Assembly (NCBI GenBank): GCA_018058135.1
Contig: JAGPCK010000005.1
Location: 1-64,000, forward strand
From: Bacteroidia bacterium
GTDB lineage: Bacteria; Bacteroidota; Bacteroidia; UKL13-3
Length of the DNA: 64,000 bases
Direction of reading: 5' to 3'
The notes under the pieces were generated by a model. The model saw nothing but the letters and a program-made list of their open reading frames with translations, made no database searches and had not been told where the DNA came from. Position 1 is the stretch's first letter. Every line of letters begins with the position of its first letter. Made by a program: the position numbers and the translations under genes. This document shows, piece by piece, positions 53,569 through 63,544 of this stretch.

Positions 53569-56325
53569 TTACTTTAACTGCATCAGTTGGATGGCTCCAC
53601 CTCTGCCACCGGTAAGGAAATAACGACCACCATTCTGGTAAAAGTCAACCACCTTAAATGAAGTAAAGCCGGGAACAGGGAACGTTGCGTATGCTGAACC
53701 ATTGGCGTGGAACAGGTACACTTTATTGCTGCCCGGAGATGGTATTCCTATTTTCACTTTTCCATCAAGTTCAATTAAAAACGGAGCATTAGCCGCAGTA
53801 TCTCCTGTATTAAATGTGCTGATAACTTTTCCATTCAGTGAAAGTAGTTTGTACGAACCATTTCCACCGCACAGCAACTCAGGTGAGCCATCTTTATCGG
53901 CATCCAATATTTCGAGGTAGTTCCCTTTACCAGCATAAAAAGAAGGTAAAGTATCACCTGATTGTCCGAAGTTGTAACATACAATGTATCCCGCTGTATC
54001 TAGCGCGAATACTCTTGCGCGGCTAGTATCAACAGGTTGCACGGCATATGGTGAAGTAAACAAGGTATTTTTCTTTTTATTGTATGGAGCACGCAGTCCT
54101 TTTTTCTGCCATATGTATAAAGTGCCACGTTCAGTTGATGAATACAGGAAGTTACGTGAGCCTAACTTAAACGTGCGCAGCGCATATTTTATATTATACT
54201 CCAAAGTACGCGGGTTCCATCCCTCCAATAACTTACCGCGAATACTGTAGCCGTATATATTCTGATTCTCGCAGGGTACATAGTATTTGTGTTCGCTGGT
54301 ATCAAACTTGGTTAGGGTGAGCCCGCCAGAAGCTTTTCCACCCAGTTTTACCGGGTAGCTGAACATATTATTTCCTGCTGCATCAATTAGGTATACCTGG
54401 TCTTCTGTATTGAACAAGTATTGGCGTTGGCCATTATTCATGGCATCTACCTCGTGTATTTCGCCCAGTATTTTACTATTCAGTTTTTTATCCCACACCA
54501 TCTTACCGCTATTATCAAGCAAATAAAGCGTGTTTAGTACATCCTGAACAAGTACCACATACTGTTTCCTTACCGGATCATAAACAGCCGTTGGCGCAAC
54601 AGATGGAGTAGAGTCAATTGCGGTGGTCCACAAAGCGCGGGTTTCTCCTGCTGATTCAGCTACTTGTTTTTGTTGCGTGGCACTCACGTTGAATTTAAAA
54701 TTCAAGTTAGAGTAAAACATTTTGTTATTAGTGCTACTGAATTGCAGGGTAAAAAACTCCAGCTTGCGGTAGGTATCTACATTACGGTTTAAACTACTGA
54801 TAATACCTTCTGAACCGTATACACCCGGCAGCATAAGTGAACGCGGTACATTGATGTACAACAATACATTGTGTGTGGTAGAAATATTTTCACTGTATTG
54901 TTTGTAGCGTATATCTTCACTCAACACTGCTTTTTGCTCATACTTATCAATTACCTGCTTAAGCGTTGCATAACTGTTGGCAAAAATGAGGTAATCGTTT
55001 AATGAGGTAATAAACGGGGAGTAAATCGAATTAAAAACGCCTCCGTAAAGCAGTCTCAGGTAATTTCCAAAAGGAAGTTTACTCACGGTGTAACCGTTGT
55101 ACATCAGCGTTAAACTATCTGTTTCTCCCTTTTGTGAAGCAGCTCTTTTAAGGTTGCCTATATTCTGCAAGGCTACCTGAATGTTTGGTGCTTTAATCAC
55201 CGCATAACACTCTTGTCTGTAATCAGGTGAAGCAGGCTCATTCATCACTAAAGCAGCCTCATTGCCTGCAACGGGTATCAGACTCTCCTCCAACCTGATG
55301 TTGTAAATTGAGAACAGGCTATCAGAAAAATATTTATACTCCGAGTCAAGTTCTTTAACCCTCAGGTATTCCTGCAGCTCTTTACTGAATGCCGTGTAAT
55401 CACTTATACCCAGGTGAAGCATTAAAGCTGATGAGGATGGTATTACAGAATTAATGGTGTTGGGTTGAGGCAACTGCGACTTGAACAAATCAAGATACCC
55501 CACAGAAGAGTCGCCTGTATTGGTTACACCGGTAAGCAGTGCTCCGTTGGGCTGCAGCCGAACATCCAAAGCTGAACTGTGTGCAAAATCCTTGAGGAAA
55601 GAAAAAAGTTGAGGGTTTTGTTTATTGCTGAAACAATAAAACAATGAGGGCAGTGCCGCATAGTTAATGTATACATTCGCCTCTACATTAGGTGTTGCCA
55701 AAGAACGTACCTGCTCAAATTTTTTCTTCTGAGCTGTCGTACCCGAAATCATTTTGCGTAGGGCATCATCTACCAGCACACCGGTTTCAGAGAAGAGTAA
55801 CAAACCATCGTTTACAGTATAATTGAGCACTGCTTTACGATTTTTATTCAGCAACTCATGAATTTTCACTTTGTTGAAAGAGCGGTTACTTATGGAATAG
55901 CCGGCATTTTGTTTCACCAACCACTCATCCATGTATTTAAAATCAACCTCTTTTCCCAGCTCAACCACAAAGAGGTAATTCAGTTTACCTGTGCTGGTGG
56001 GATGTATGGAAAAGAACAATTTAAAGTTCTTTAATACCTTCCTGAAGTCGGAATTGTTGAAAACCAAGGAGTCATACACCACCAGTTTATCGCTGAACTC
56101 CCGAAAATCAGGCGTTTGTTTTAATTCATTCCAGAAAGGTGAACTGTAGAGATTTGCCCAACCTTGTGTTATGTCATTCAGTTCAAATATGATGGCTGCA
56201 TCATCTGGAACAGCTTCTAAAGCGGGTGTTTCACGTACATTTACCTGAGATTTGTAAAAATACCAGATAAGTGAGCCTATGATTAAAGCTGTGATAGTGA
56301 CTCCGAAAAAAAGAGATTTGTTCAT
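53569..56325 (-). CDS. DUF3352-like membrane-anchored protein with C-terminal beta-propeller
   Basis: 918 aa. An N-terminal membrane anchor (residues ~7-24, FFGVTITALIIGSLIWYFY) is followed by ~520 residues of mixed structure opening with VPDDAAIIFELNDI, the start I associate with the DUF3352 family. From residue ~580 a propeller-like region has repeats such as LYLLDNSGKMVWDKKL and VYLIDAAGNNMFSYPV, with an Asp-rich loop DADKDGSPELLCGGNG that resembles an FG-GAP Ca2+-binding turn. It should face the periplasm. The function is unknown. It is divergent from the DUF423 gene. Confidence 0.75.
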   Translation of the reverse strand: MNKSLFFGVTITALIIGSLIWYFYKSQVNVRETPALEAVPDDAAIIFELNDITQGWANLYSSPFWNELKQTPDFREFSDKLVVYDSLVFNNSDFRKVLKNFKLFFSIHPTSTGKLNYLFVVELGKEVDFKYMDEWLVKQNAGYSISNRSFNKVKIHELLNKNRKAVLNYTVNDGLLLFSETGVLVDDALRKMISGTTAQKKKFEQVRSLATPNVEANVYINYAALPSLFYCFSNKQNPQLFSFLKDFAHSSALDVRLQPNGALLTGVTNTGDSSVGYLDLFKSQLPQPNTINSVIPSSSALMLHLGISDYTAFSKELQEYLRVKELDSEYKYFSDSLFSIYNIRLEESLIPVAGNEAALVMNEPASPDYRQECYAVIKAPNIQVALQNIGNLKRAASQKGETDSLTLMYNGYTVSKLPFGNYLRLLYGGVFNSIYSPFITSLNDYLIFANSYATLKQVIDKYEQKAVLSEDIRYKQYSENISTTHNVLLYINVPRSLMLPGVYGSEGIISSLNRNVDTYRKLEFFTLQFSSTNNKMFYSNLNFKFNVSATQQKQVAESAGETRALWTTAIDSTPSVAPTAVYDPVRKQYVVLVQDVLNTLYLLDNSGKMVWDKKLNSKILGEIHEVDAMNNGQRQYLFNTEDQVYLIDAAGNNMFSYPVKLGGKASGGLTLTKFDTSEHKYYVPCENQNIYGYSIRGKLLEGWNPRTLEYNIKYALRTFKLGSRNFLYSSTERGTLYIWQKKGLRAPYNKKKNTLFTSPYAVQPVDTSRARVFALDTAGYIVCYNFGQSGDTLPSFYAGKGNYLEILDADKDGSPELLCGGNGSYKLLSLNGKVISTFNTGDTAANAPFLIELDGKVKIGIPSPGSNKVYLFHANGSAYATFPVPGFTSFKVVDFYQNGGRYFLTGGRGGAIQLMQLK

Positions 56326-56406
56326 GCGTTAGCTGCTCTTTCAAATTTGCTGGTAAATCCCTGATAAATTGCTGTAATTTGTCAACAAGCTGTACAATAA
56401 AATAGA

Positions 56407-56820
56407 ATGCACAAAAACACACGGTTACTTTTAGCCACAGGTTGCTTACTTACCTGCCTCGGAATAGTTCTGGGAGCTTTTGGCGCACACGGTGTAGAAG
56501 ACCGTGTTGAGCCTTATTTTTTCAAGGTATACCAGACAGCTTCCCGTTTTCATATGTATAATGCCTTGGGATTAATTTTAATCGGACTGATTCATCACCA
56601 GATCTCCTTGCCGGGTATTAAATGGATAACACGGTTGCTGTATGCCGGTATACTCATCTTCTGCGGAACATTGTACTTATTAGGCACCTCTCCGATTTGG
56701 AGTGCTGCCGATATGCGTTGGTTGGGCGCCATTACTCCTATTGGAGGAGTATGTATGATTAGTGCCTGGCTCATCACAGCCATTCAATTGTATCAAAAAA
56801 ATAAAAACTCCACTAAATGA
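56407..56820 (+). CDS. DUF423 family small membrane protein
   Basis: 137 aa with four hydrophobic helices. LGIVLGAFGAHGVEDRV and TASRFHMYNALGLI are the diagnostic motifs, and GAITPIGGVCMISAWLI lies near the C-terminus. The family (YgdD) is widespread and uncharacterised. It overlaps the next gene by 4 bp (ATGA), so the two are translationally coupled. Confidence 0.9.
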   Translation: MHKNTRLLLATGCLLTCLGIVLGAFGAHGVEDRVEPYFFKVYQTASRFHMYNALGLILIGLIHHQISLPGIKWITRLLYAGILIFCGTLYLLGTSPIWSAADMRWLGAITPIGGVCMISAWLITAIQLYQKNKNSTK

Positions 56821-57323
56821 AAAAACTAATTTTGATGCGCCACGCTAAATCAGGATGGGACAATCCTGATCAAAAAGATTTTAACCGCGAACTAAATAAA
56901 CGCGGAATTCGCAATGCGCCTGAAATGGGTTTACGACTCAAAGAAAAAAACTGGCCCGTTCAACTGGTGGTGAGCAGTCTGGCCACACGCGCCAAACACA
57001 CGGCACAATTGGTATGTGCGGCATACGGTTACCCGGAAAAAGAGATTGACTACCGCATAGATGTATACGAAGCGCAGATAAATGATCTTAAACAGGTGTT
57101 GCAGAGTATTGAAGATACGGCTTCATCAGTACTGCTTATCGGCCACAACCCGGGTATGAGCTACTTTGCAGATTATTTGGCCAACTGTGGCCATATAAAC
57201 CTGCCCACTGCCGGTATGATTTATATGCACCTCGATATTAAAACATGGAAAGAACTTAAACCCGGCTGCGGCAAACTTGTTGAATTTGATTTTCCTAAAC
57301 GTGACCCGTTTGATACCGACTGA
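56817..57323 (+). CDS. SixA-like histidine phosphatase family protein
   Basis: 168 aa. The N-terminal RHG-type motif LMRHAKSGWDNP carries the catalytic His, and LLIGHNPGMSYFADYL carries the second conserved His. This short form resembles SixA, which dephosphorylates phosphohistidine on HPt proteins, but the true substrate cannot be deduced. It sits between DUF423 and priA with overlaps at both ends. Confidence 0.9.
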   Translation: MKKLILMRHAKSGWDNPDQKDFNRELNKRGIRNAPEMGLRLKEKNWPVQLVVSSLATRAKHTAQLVCAAYGYPEKEIDYRIDVYEAQINDLKQVLQSIEDTASSVLLIGHNPGMSYFADYLANCGHINLPTAGMIYMHLDIKTWKELKPGCGKLVEFDFPKRDPFDTD

Positions 57324-59812
57324 TGGAATTAGAGTTCACTGATACCTCAGCTCATTCAGAACGCGAAACACTTTTTGCAGAAGTGATTTTGCCCATTGCC
57401 CTGCCTAAAACATTTACCTACCGCATTCCCTATGACATGAACGAACTGGTGGCCACAGGTAAGCGTGTGAGCGTACAGTTCGGTAAGAAAAAAATATACT
57501 CAGCACTGGTGCATCATGTACACAAGCAGGTACCACAGGGTTATCAGGCTAAATACATTCATGCGGTAATTGATGATGAACCTGTAGTAAATGCTACACA
57601 AATTAAGTTTTGGGAATGGATAGCTGATTACTACATGTGCTCATTGGGAGAAGTAATGAATGCGGCACTTCCGGCAGGGATGAAGTTAGAAAGTGAATCG
57701 AAAATTTACCTCAACCGTGATTCAGAAATTGACTACGCAGGGCTCAACGAAAAAGAATATCTGGTAATAGAAGCGCTGGAGAAAAACCATGAACTCACCA
57801 TTTCGCAGGTGTGTGACATCATTCAGCAAAAGCATGCACACAAGCTGCTCAAAGATTTACTTTCGGCCAACCTCATATACATTCATGAAGAACTAAAAAA
57901 TACGTTCAAACCCAAAACCATCACCTGCGTAAGGTTACACAAAGATTACCGAAGCGAGGAACAACAACGCGGGTTGTTCGACAGTCTGGAACGCAAAGCA
58001 CCCAAGCAGGTAGATTTATTAATGGCCTATCTGGGTTTGAGTTACCAAAAAGGCACCATCACCAAAAAGGAATTGATTGAACAGGCCAAATCAAGTGAAG
58101 CGGTTTTCAAAGCACTGGCCGATAAAAATATATTCGAGTTGTTTACTGTTCATCAGGATGAGTTTATGCTGCCACCTGAAATCACTATTCATTTTGACCT
58201 GAACGAAGAACAGCAAAAAGTTTACGATCAACTCAACGAACTGTACAAAGAAAAACAAACTGTATTACTTCACGGAGTAACCGGAAGTGGAAAAACACAC
58301 GTGTATGTAAAACTTATTGAAGAACATTTACGTAAAGGACAGCAAGTGCTTTATCTGCTGCCAGAAATAGCACTCACCTCTCAGGTAATTATGCGCCTGC
58401 GCAGGTATTTTGGCAACCACATCGTAACGTTTCACTCCCGCCTGAACGACCGCGAACGCATTGAAAACTGGCAACGTATAGCAAGCGGAAAAGCCCGTTT
58501 GGTGCTGGGCCCGCGTTCGTCTTTGTTCTTGCCCTACACTAATTTGGGCTTAATCATTGTAGACGAAGAACACGAGGGTTCTTTCAAACAACAAGACCCG
58601 GCTCCACGTTACCATGCCCGTGATACAGCTATTTATCTGGGTAATTTATGGAAATCAAAAATCCTGTTAGGTTCAGCAACCCCATCTTATGAAACCTATC
58701 ACAATGCTGTTACAGGTAAATTCGGTTTAGTAGAATTACTCAAACGTTATGGCGAAACCGATATGCCGGAAATTATTCTGGCCGACATAAGTGAGGATAA
58801 AAAATCCAAGCGTATGCGCGCCATGTTTGGCACCATGCTCATGAGTGAATTGGAGCAATCTTTTGCCAAACACGAGCAGTCTATTCTTTTTCAAAATCGC
58901 AGAGGCTATGCTCCCATGCTGGAGTGCAACGTGTGCAGCTGGGTACCCAAATGTGTAAATTGTGATATTCACCTTACCTACCACAAGTATGCACACAAAC
59001 TTAAGTGCCACCTGTGTGGTTATGCCGAAGCACCTTCCAATAAATGCAAACAATGCGGTTCCGTTGAGTTGGGTATGATGGGGTTTGGAACAGAACGTAT
59101 TGAAGATGATTTAAACGCACTGATACCTGAGGTACGAATATTACGACTGGATTTAGAAACCACACGGGGTAAAAACAGTCATCATGATATTATACACGAC
59201 TTTGAACAGCATAAGGCAGATATACTTGTAGGCACACAAATGATCAGCAAGGGACTTGACTTTGGAAAAGTAAATCTGGTAGGTATTGTAAATGCTGATC
59301 AGCTCCTTACTTTTCCTGATTTCAGAGCCAATGAAAAAGCCTTTCAACTGATAGAACAAGTAGCAGGAAGAGCAGGAAGAAGAGAAACCAAAGGCAGGGT
59401 AATTATTCAAACGGGTAACCCCTCACATAAAGTTTTACAACTGGTAACGCAACATGATTACCATAAACTTTACCTGAGTGAAATGCTCGAGCGCGAACAA
59501 TTTCACTATCCACCCTATTACCGCTTGATTCAATTAACCCTTCGTTGTAAAGACGAGGTTGTTGTGAAAGAAGCCGCTAAACATCTGGCAGCTTCGCTGA
59601 AACAAAGTATTGGTAAAAGGGTAATAGGTCCGGAAAGCCCCTACATTAGCCGTGTGCGTAATAAATACCTGCAACAACTGCTCATTAAATTTGAACGTGA
59701 CAACATTTCACCCAACAAGATAAAAGACTTATTACGCAAAAGTTTTGAAGAGTTGACTTCGGATAAGAAGTTTAAAGTAGTGGAAATTATTGCAGATGTT
59801 GATCCCTATTAA
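57323..59812 (+). CDS. priA: Primosomal protein N' (replication restart helicase PriA)
   Basis: 829 aa. The N-terminal DNA-binding domain has LFAEVILPIALPKTFTYRIP. The superfamily 2 helicase has GVTGSGKTHVYVKLIEEHLR near residue 316 and IIVDEEHEGSFKQQDPAPRYH. The zinc-binding region with eight Cys begins at C535 (CNVCSWVPKCVNCDIHL, KCHLCGYAEAPSNKCKQCGS). GRAGRRETKGRVIIQT follows. It reloads the replisome at collapsed forks. Its start overlaps the preceding stop by one base (TGATG), forming a three-gene operon. Confidence 0.96.
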   Translation: MELEFTDTSAHSERETLFAEVILPIALPKTFTYRIPYDMNELVATGKRVSVQFGKKKIYSALVHHVHKQVPQGYQAKYIHAVIDDEPVVNATQIKFWEWIADYYMCSLGEVMNAALPAGMKLESESKIYLNRDSEIDYAGLNEKEYLVIEALEKNHELTISQVCDIIQQKHAHKLLKDLLSANLIYIHEELKNTFKPKTITCVRLHKDYRSEEQQRGLFDSLERKAPKQVDLLMAYLGLSYQKGTITKKELIEQAKSSEAVFKALADKNIFELFTVHQDEFMLPPEITIHFDLNEEQQKVYDQLNELYKEKQTVLLHGVTGSGKTHVYVKLIEEHLRKGQQVLYLLPEIALTSQVIMRLRRYFGNHIVTFHSRLNDRERIENWQRIASGKARLVLGPRSSLFLPYTNLGLIIVDEEHEGSFKQQDPAPRYHARDTAIYLGNLWKSKILLGSATPSYETYHNAVTGKFGLVELLKRYGETDMPEIILADISEDKKSKRMRAMFGTMLMSELEQSFAKHEQSILFQNRRGYAPMLECNVCSWVPKCVNCDIHLTYHKYAHKLKCHLCGYAEAPSNKCKQCGSVELGMMGFGTERIEDDLNALIPEVRILRLDLETTRGKNSHHDIIHDFEQHKADILVGTQMISKGLDFGKVNLVGIVNADQLLTFPDFRANEKAFQLIEQVAGRAGRRETKGRVIIQTGNPSHKVLQLVTQHDYHKLYLSEMLEREQFHYPPYYRLIQLTLRCKDEVVVKEAAKHLAASLKQSIGKRVIGPESPYISRVRNKYLQQLLIKFERDNISPNKIKDLLRKSFEELTSDKKFKVVEIIADVDPY

Positions 59813-59815
59813 CTA

Positions 59816-60442
59816 CTAAACAAAAACGAGAATCATATCCCCCCAGATTTTGTAAGTAAGTTGAAGCAGTCTCTCATCAACTAACGTGTGAAGCTCCACC
59901 TCTATCTTACCTTCGTTTTTCAAATTAAACGGCTTACAAAGTATCTGCGTCTGAAAATCCAATCCGCTGATGTTGGCCATTTTGAATACCGCTTCTTTTA
60001 CCGACCAGATAAACATCAATGTTTTGAAATCTTCAGCGTGTTGCAAGTACTCCCACTCCGTAGAGTGCATAAAACGTGAAGCAATTTTTTGAATACGCGG
60101 ATGTATTACTTCAATGTCAATACCAACAGGAACCGAAGAAATAATAACCGCTGCATAATCTCCTGCATGACTTATGCTGAGCTGCAAGTTGGGCGATAGT
60201 AAATGTGTGCGCTTGTCTCCCTGTTTGCCTAAAAGTATACTTGTCTGAGGTAAAAGATGCGCAATCAAGAACCTGCTGGCTAAACGTTGTTTGAACAACT
60301 GCTCATTTTTAATGGGGGTGCGCAAACCTTCTTCCTGAAGCGATTCAGGTAATAAGTTCAACAGCTCTTCAGCACTTTCGGTAATGTGCCACACAGCCAT
60401 TTGGCCATTGTTCAAAATATCCTGTCGGAGGAATAGGGGCAT
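59816..60442 (-). CDS. 4'-phosphopantetheinyl transferase superfamily protein
   Basis: 208 aa from the ATG at 60442 (MPLFLRQDILNNGQMAVWHI), the usual Bacteroidota start; a longer open frame to 60490 overlaps the divergent gene. The Sfp-type motifs are LSISHAGDYAAV, VGIDIEVIHPRI (Mg2+ ligands Asp and Glu) and FIWSVKEAVFK. It transfers the phosphopantetheine arm of CoA to a carrier-protein serine. No carrier or synthase gene is nearby, so it probably serves fatty-acid ACP. Confidence 0.88.
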   Translation of the reverse strand: MPLFLRQDILNNGQMAVWHITESAEELLNLLPESLQEEGLRTPIKNEQLFKQRLASRFLIAHLLPQTSILLGKQGDKRTHLLSPNLQLSISHAGDYAAVIISSVPVGIDIEVIHPRIQKIASRFMHSTEWEYLQHAEDFKTLMFIWSVKEAVFKMANISGLDFQTQILCKPFNLKNEGKIEVELHTLVDERLLQLTYKIWGDMILVFV

Positions 60443-60482
60443 TGTGGTAATTTCGCCAAAGTTCATAAAAAAGAACCAATAC

Positions 60483-61391
60483 ATGCGCATAAAACGCCTG
60501 GCACATTTTACCGGTCATAAAGATTGCATCTATGCCCTTGCCCCTGCCCTTAAACCCGATTGCTTTTACACGGGTGCAGCAGAAGGATATATTGTAGAGT
60601 GGAACTATGAAAAAAAAGGAGATGGAGAGTTACTCGCTCAGGTGCCTGCTCCGGTGTATAGCTTAGCCGCGTATGCACAACAACTGTGGTTGTTGGCCGG
60701 CACTGCCCGCGGCAACCTGCATGTAATTGACATCACCACCAAAAAAGAATTACGCAATATTGAAGCCCACACGCAAGGTTTGTATCACATCCACATACTG
60801 CAAAAACACCCCTGGATAATTACTGCCGGTGGAGACGGAGTAGTGCGTATATGGGAACGTTATACATTGGAACTACTTCACACACTTCACCTGAGCGATA
60901 AAAGTGCGCGCGTAATAGCCGTATCGCCTGATGAAAGTAGTTTTGCCGTAGGTTACAGCGATTGCCACATAAGGCAATGGAACCTGCCTGATTGGCAACT
61001 GATGGCCGATTGGGAAGCACACGAAAATTCTGTTTTTTCATTAACGTATACCCCTGACGGAAAAAAAATAATTTCAGGTGGCCGCGATGTACGTTTAAAA
61101 GAATGGGTACTTGCTCCAAAACCCGAACAGCTAAATGTAATTAATGCGCATAACCTGCACATCAATTACCTGCAATACAACCCGTCAGGTAATTTACTCG
61201 CTTCAGTAAGTATGGATAAAACCATAAAAATATGGGATGGAGAATCGCTGCAACTGCTCAAAGTAATTGACAAAGACCGACACCAGGGCCACGTGAGCAG
61301 CGTTAACAAAGTATTTTGGATAGATAACAACCGATTGGTAACCTGCAGCGATGACCGTACTGCGATGGTATGGGAAATTGAAACGGAATAA
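60483..61391 (+). CDS. WD40 repeat protein
   Basis: 302 aa from the ATG at 60483 (MRIKRLAHFTGHKDCIYALA); the longer open frame overlaps the phosphopantetheinyl transferase and is rejected. About seven WD-type blades are visible, ending in VRIWERY, IRQWNLP, LKEWVLA, IKIWDGE and AMVWEIE, with His-Asp pairs. It forms a single cytoplasmic beta-propeller and probably mediates protein contacts. No partner is suggested by the neighbours. Confidence 0.88.
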   Translation: MRIKRLAHFTGHKDCIYALAPALKPDCFYTGAAEGYIVEWNYEKKGDGELLAQVPAPVYSLAAYAQQLWLLAGTARGNLHVIDITTKKELRNIEAHTQGLYHIHILQKHPWIITAGGDGVVRIWERYTLELLHTLHLSDKSARVIAVSPDESSFAVGYSDCHIRQWNLPDWQLMADWEAHENSVFSLTYTPDGKKIISGGRDVRLKEWVLAPKPEQLNVINAHNLHINYLQYNPSGNLLASVSMDKTIKIWDGESLQLLKVIDKDRHQGHVSSVNKVFWIDNNRLVTCSDDRTAMVWEIETE

Positions 61392-61486
61392 GCAGACAGA
61401 AGCAGACGCAGTCCAAATGTAAATTTGGTTTTGTTTCAGTTGTTTAATTACCTTGCCATCCTTTTTTTGTATTAAATACTTACCAC

Positions 61487-62023
61487 ATGCTTCTTTCTGA
61501 TAAACGCATACTCGAAGAAATTGAATTGGGCACCATCCTGATTGAACCTTTCCGCAAAGATTGTTTGGGCTCCAACTCGTATGATGTGCATTTAGGTCGG
61601 TACCTGGCTACATACCGCGACCGTATACTTGATGCCAAAGCACACAACAAAATTGATAGTTTTGAAATACCACCTGAAGGAATTGTACTGCATCCCGGCA
61701 CGCTGTATTTAGGTGTGACAGAAGAATACACCGAAACACACAAACACGTCCCCTTCTTAGAAGGTAAAAGCAGCACCGGCCGTTTGGGTATCGACATCCA
61801 CGCTACTGCGGGTAAAGGTGATGTGGGCTTTTGCAACACCTGGACTCTGGAGATTTCTGTTACACAACCGGTACGTATTTATTACGGTATGCCTATTGGT
61901 CAGTTGATTTATTTTGAGATTGAAGGTGAAGTAGCCACCATGTACAACAATAAGAAAAATGCGAAATACAACAAACGCACAATCAAACCGGTGGAGAGCA
62001 TGATGTGGAAGAATAAGTTTTAA
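61487..62023 (+). CDS. dcd: dCTP deaminase
   Basis: 178 aa. MLLSDKRILEEIELGTILIE, GSNSYDVHLG, FLEGKSSTGRLGIDIHATAG and GFCNTWTLEI are the family signatures; the Glu of WTLE is the expected general base. It deaminates dCTP to dUTP for dTMP synthesis. The alternative dCTP deaminase/dUTPase bifunctional form cannot be excluded. It converges on the TPR gene with no gap. Confidence 0.93.
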   Translation: MLLSDKRILEEIELGTILIEPFRKDCLGSNSYDVHLGRYLATYRDRILDAKAHNKIDSFEIPPEGIVLHPGTLYLGVTEEYTETHKHVPFLEGKSSTGRLGIDIHATAGKGDVGFCNTWTLEISVTQPVRIYYGMPIGQLIYFEIEGEVATMYNNKKNAKYNKRTIKPVESMMWKNKF

Positions 62024-63520
62024 TTACTTCCTCCCTTCAATCCTTCTTAAACCTGTTTTGGCTTTTTGTTGCAGACTATTTTTGTACTCGTGGTTAGTGT
62101 AGTGCATACATTGTTTGAAGTAAACCTCAGCTAACGGATAATAGCCCAACTGCTCATAGATGTACCCTAACTGCAAACAGCTGTTGGCTGCAAAGTAGTA
62201 GGGCATTTTACCTGCAAAATCAATGCACTGCTTATAGTACTCAATGGCCTTAGCTGTATTATTCAGCTCATGATAAATACGGCCGTTACGGTACAGGAAT
62301 TCCGCTTTTAATTTATCTACGGCAAAATCAGAGAGCTGTTTGGGCTTAAGTATAGCTGCTGCTCTAAGAAAATAACTCCCGTCACACAACATCCGCGCTT
62401 TTAGTAAATCTACCTGCTGTACTTCGTTTTGTTCAGCCAGTTTTTGTGCGTGTTTGTCTTCATCCAGATGCGCCACACCAATGGTTTTTACTTTCTCCAG
62501 GTACTTGTCGCTTTGTTTATAGTCTCCCTTTATTTTATAAAACCAGGAAAGCTTGAGGCAAGCATCTTTAAGGTAATTTTCACCCTTAAATTCTTCTACA
62601 TATTTTTTAAGGTACACATCGGCATCCTCATCCAGGCGGTGAAGTTTTGCCAAGCCCAGCAAATAATTAAGGTAATCAAAACGATAGGTTTCAGCTGCCG
62701 GTGGTACCTGTTGCAAAGTACTGATAGCCTCATCTGTATAGCCACATTTCATGGCAAAGGAGGCCCTGTTCCAATTACTGAACAGGTTAGTGGTATAGTC
62801 TTTTGTTAATACATCAACTTGTTGCCAGGCCAGTTTCTTGTCTTTCATTACATGTAGCGTAAGATAAGCCATTTGCATACGGGCATTTTTCTGAAACAAC
62901 AGCACCGCTTCATCTTTGGTAGGGTAATTTATAAACCGTTGCAACATGGCTGTGCCTTTAACAATATCGCCTTCAAGACCCACAATGCGCAAGGCCCATT
63001 TGTAACTATCGGGCACCGTACCGATAAGTGTTTTCATCACTCCCAGAGTTTTGTAATTGAGCATAAAATGCGGATGGGAATGTATGTTCTCTTCCAGTGC
63101 ATGGTAGGCGTTGCGTACGTCAAATACTGCACTTACATAATCCTGAAACTTGAGTTTGAGCACCGCCAGTTGAAGTGCCTTTTCTGCCTGATTGAATAAG
63201 TAATAAGGTGAACTTTCATCCACACCTTTGGTATTTTGCTCTCGTGTTTTGAAGGATAGTAACATCTGCTGGTAACGTGTTCGGTCTTCATCAATATTAA
63301 GGGCTGAACATTCCGCATAGGTTTGTACCAAATCAATCATGCGGTTTTCGGGGTCAATCTTCAGCTCCTGCTCAATAATTTTTTGCGCCTCGTGCAGCCG
63401 CAATTCGAACACGGCATTTTGGGCTTTTAGTAACTGGGGGGTAAACGTGTAGTGGGCCACCGTAAAAAGTGGCTGTAGAAAAAATAAAAATGCCCATGAA
63501 AATTTGAATTTCACGGGCAC
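62024..63520 (-). CDS. Exported TPR-repeat protein of unknown function
   Basis: 498 aa. A signal-like N-terminus (FKFSWAFLFFLQPLFTVAHY) is followed by helical hairpins throughout. The TPR pattern is clearest at the C-terminus (GRIYHELNNTAKAIEYYKQC, LGYIYEQLGYYPLAEVYFKQ). The central part is less regular. It is likely a periplasmic scaffold. It is encoded 24 bp after the zinc-ribbon protein gene on the same strand and probably shares its transcript. Confidence 0.8.
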   Translation of the reverse strand: MPVKFKFSWAFLFFLQPLFTVAHYTFTPQLLKAQNAVFELRLHEAQKIIEQELKIDPENRMIDLVQTYAECSALNIDEDRTRYQQMLLSFKTREQNTKGVDESSPYYLFNQAEKALQLAVLKLKFQDYVSAVFDVRNAYHALEENIHSHPHFMLNYKTLGVMKTLIGTVPDSYKWALRIVGLEGDIVKGTAMLQRFINYPTKDEAVLLFQKNARMQMAYLTLHVMKDKKLAWQQVDVLTKDYTTNLFSNWNRASFAMKCGYTDEAISTLQQVPPAAETYRFDYLNYLLGLAKLHRLDEDADVYLKKYVEEFKGENYLKDACLKLSWFYKIKGDYKQSDKYLEKVKTIGVAHLDEDKHAQKLAEQNEVQQVDLLKARMLCDGSYFLRAAAILKPKQLSDFAVDKLKAEFLYRNGRIYHELNNTAKAIEYYKQCIDFAGKMPYYFAANSCLQLGYIYEQLGYYPLAEVYFKQCMHYTNHEYKNSLQQKAKTGLRRIEGRK

Positions 63521-63544
63521 TAAAATACGTTTATTCGGTTAAAC

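Noticed and set aside
60384-60482. N-terminal extension of the WD40 protein
   Set aside because: It overlaps the 5' end of the divergent phosphopantetheinyl transferase and lacks WD40 character.
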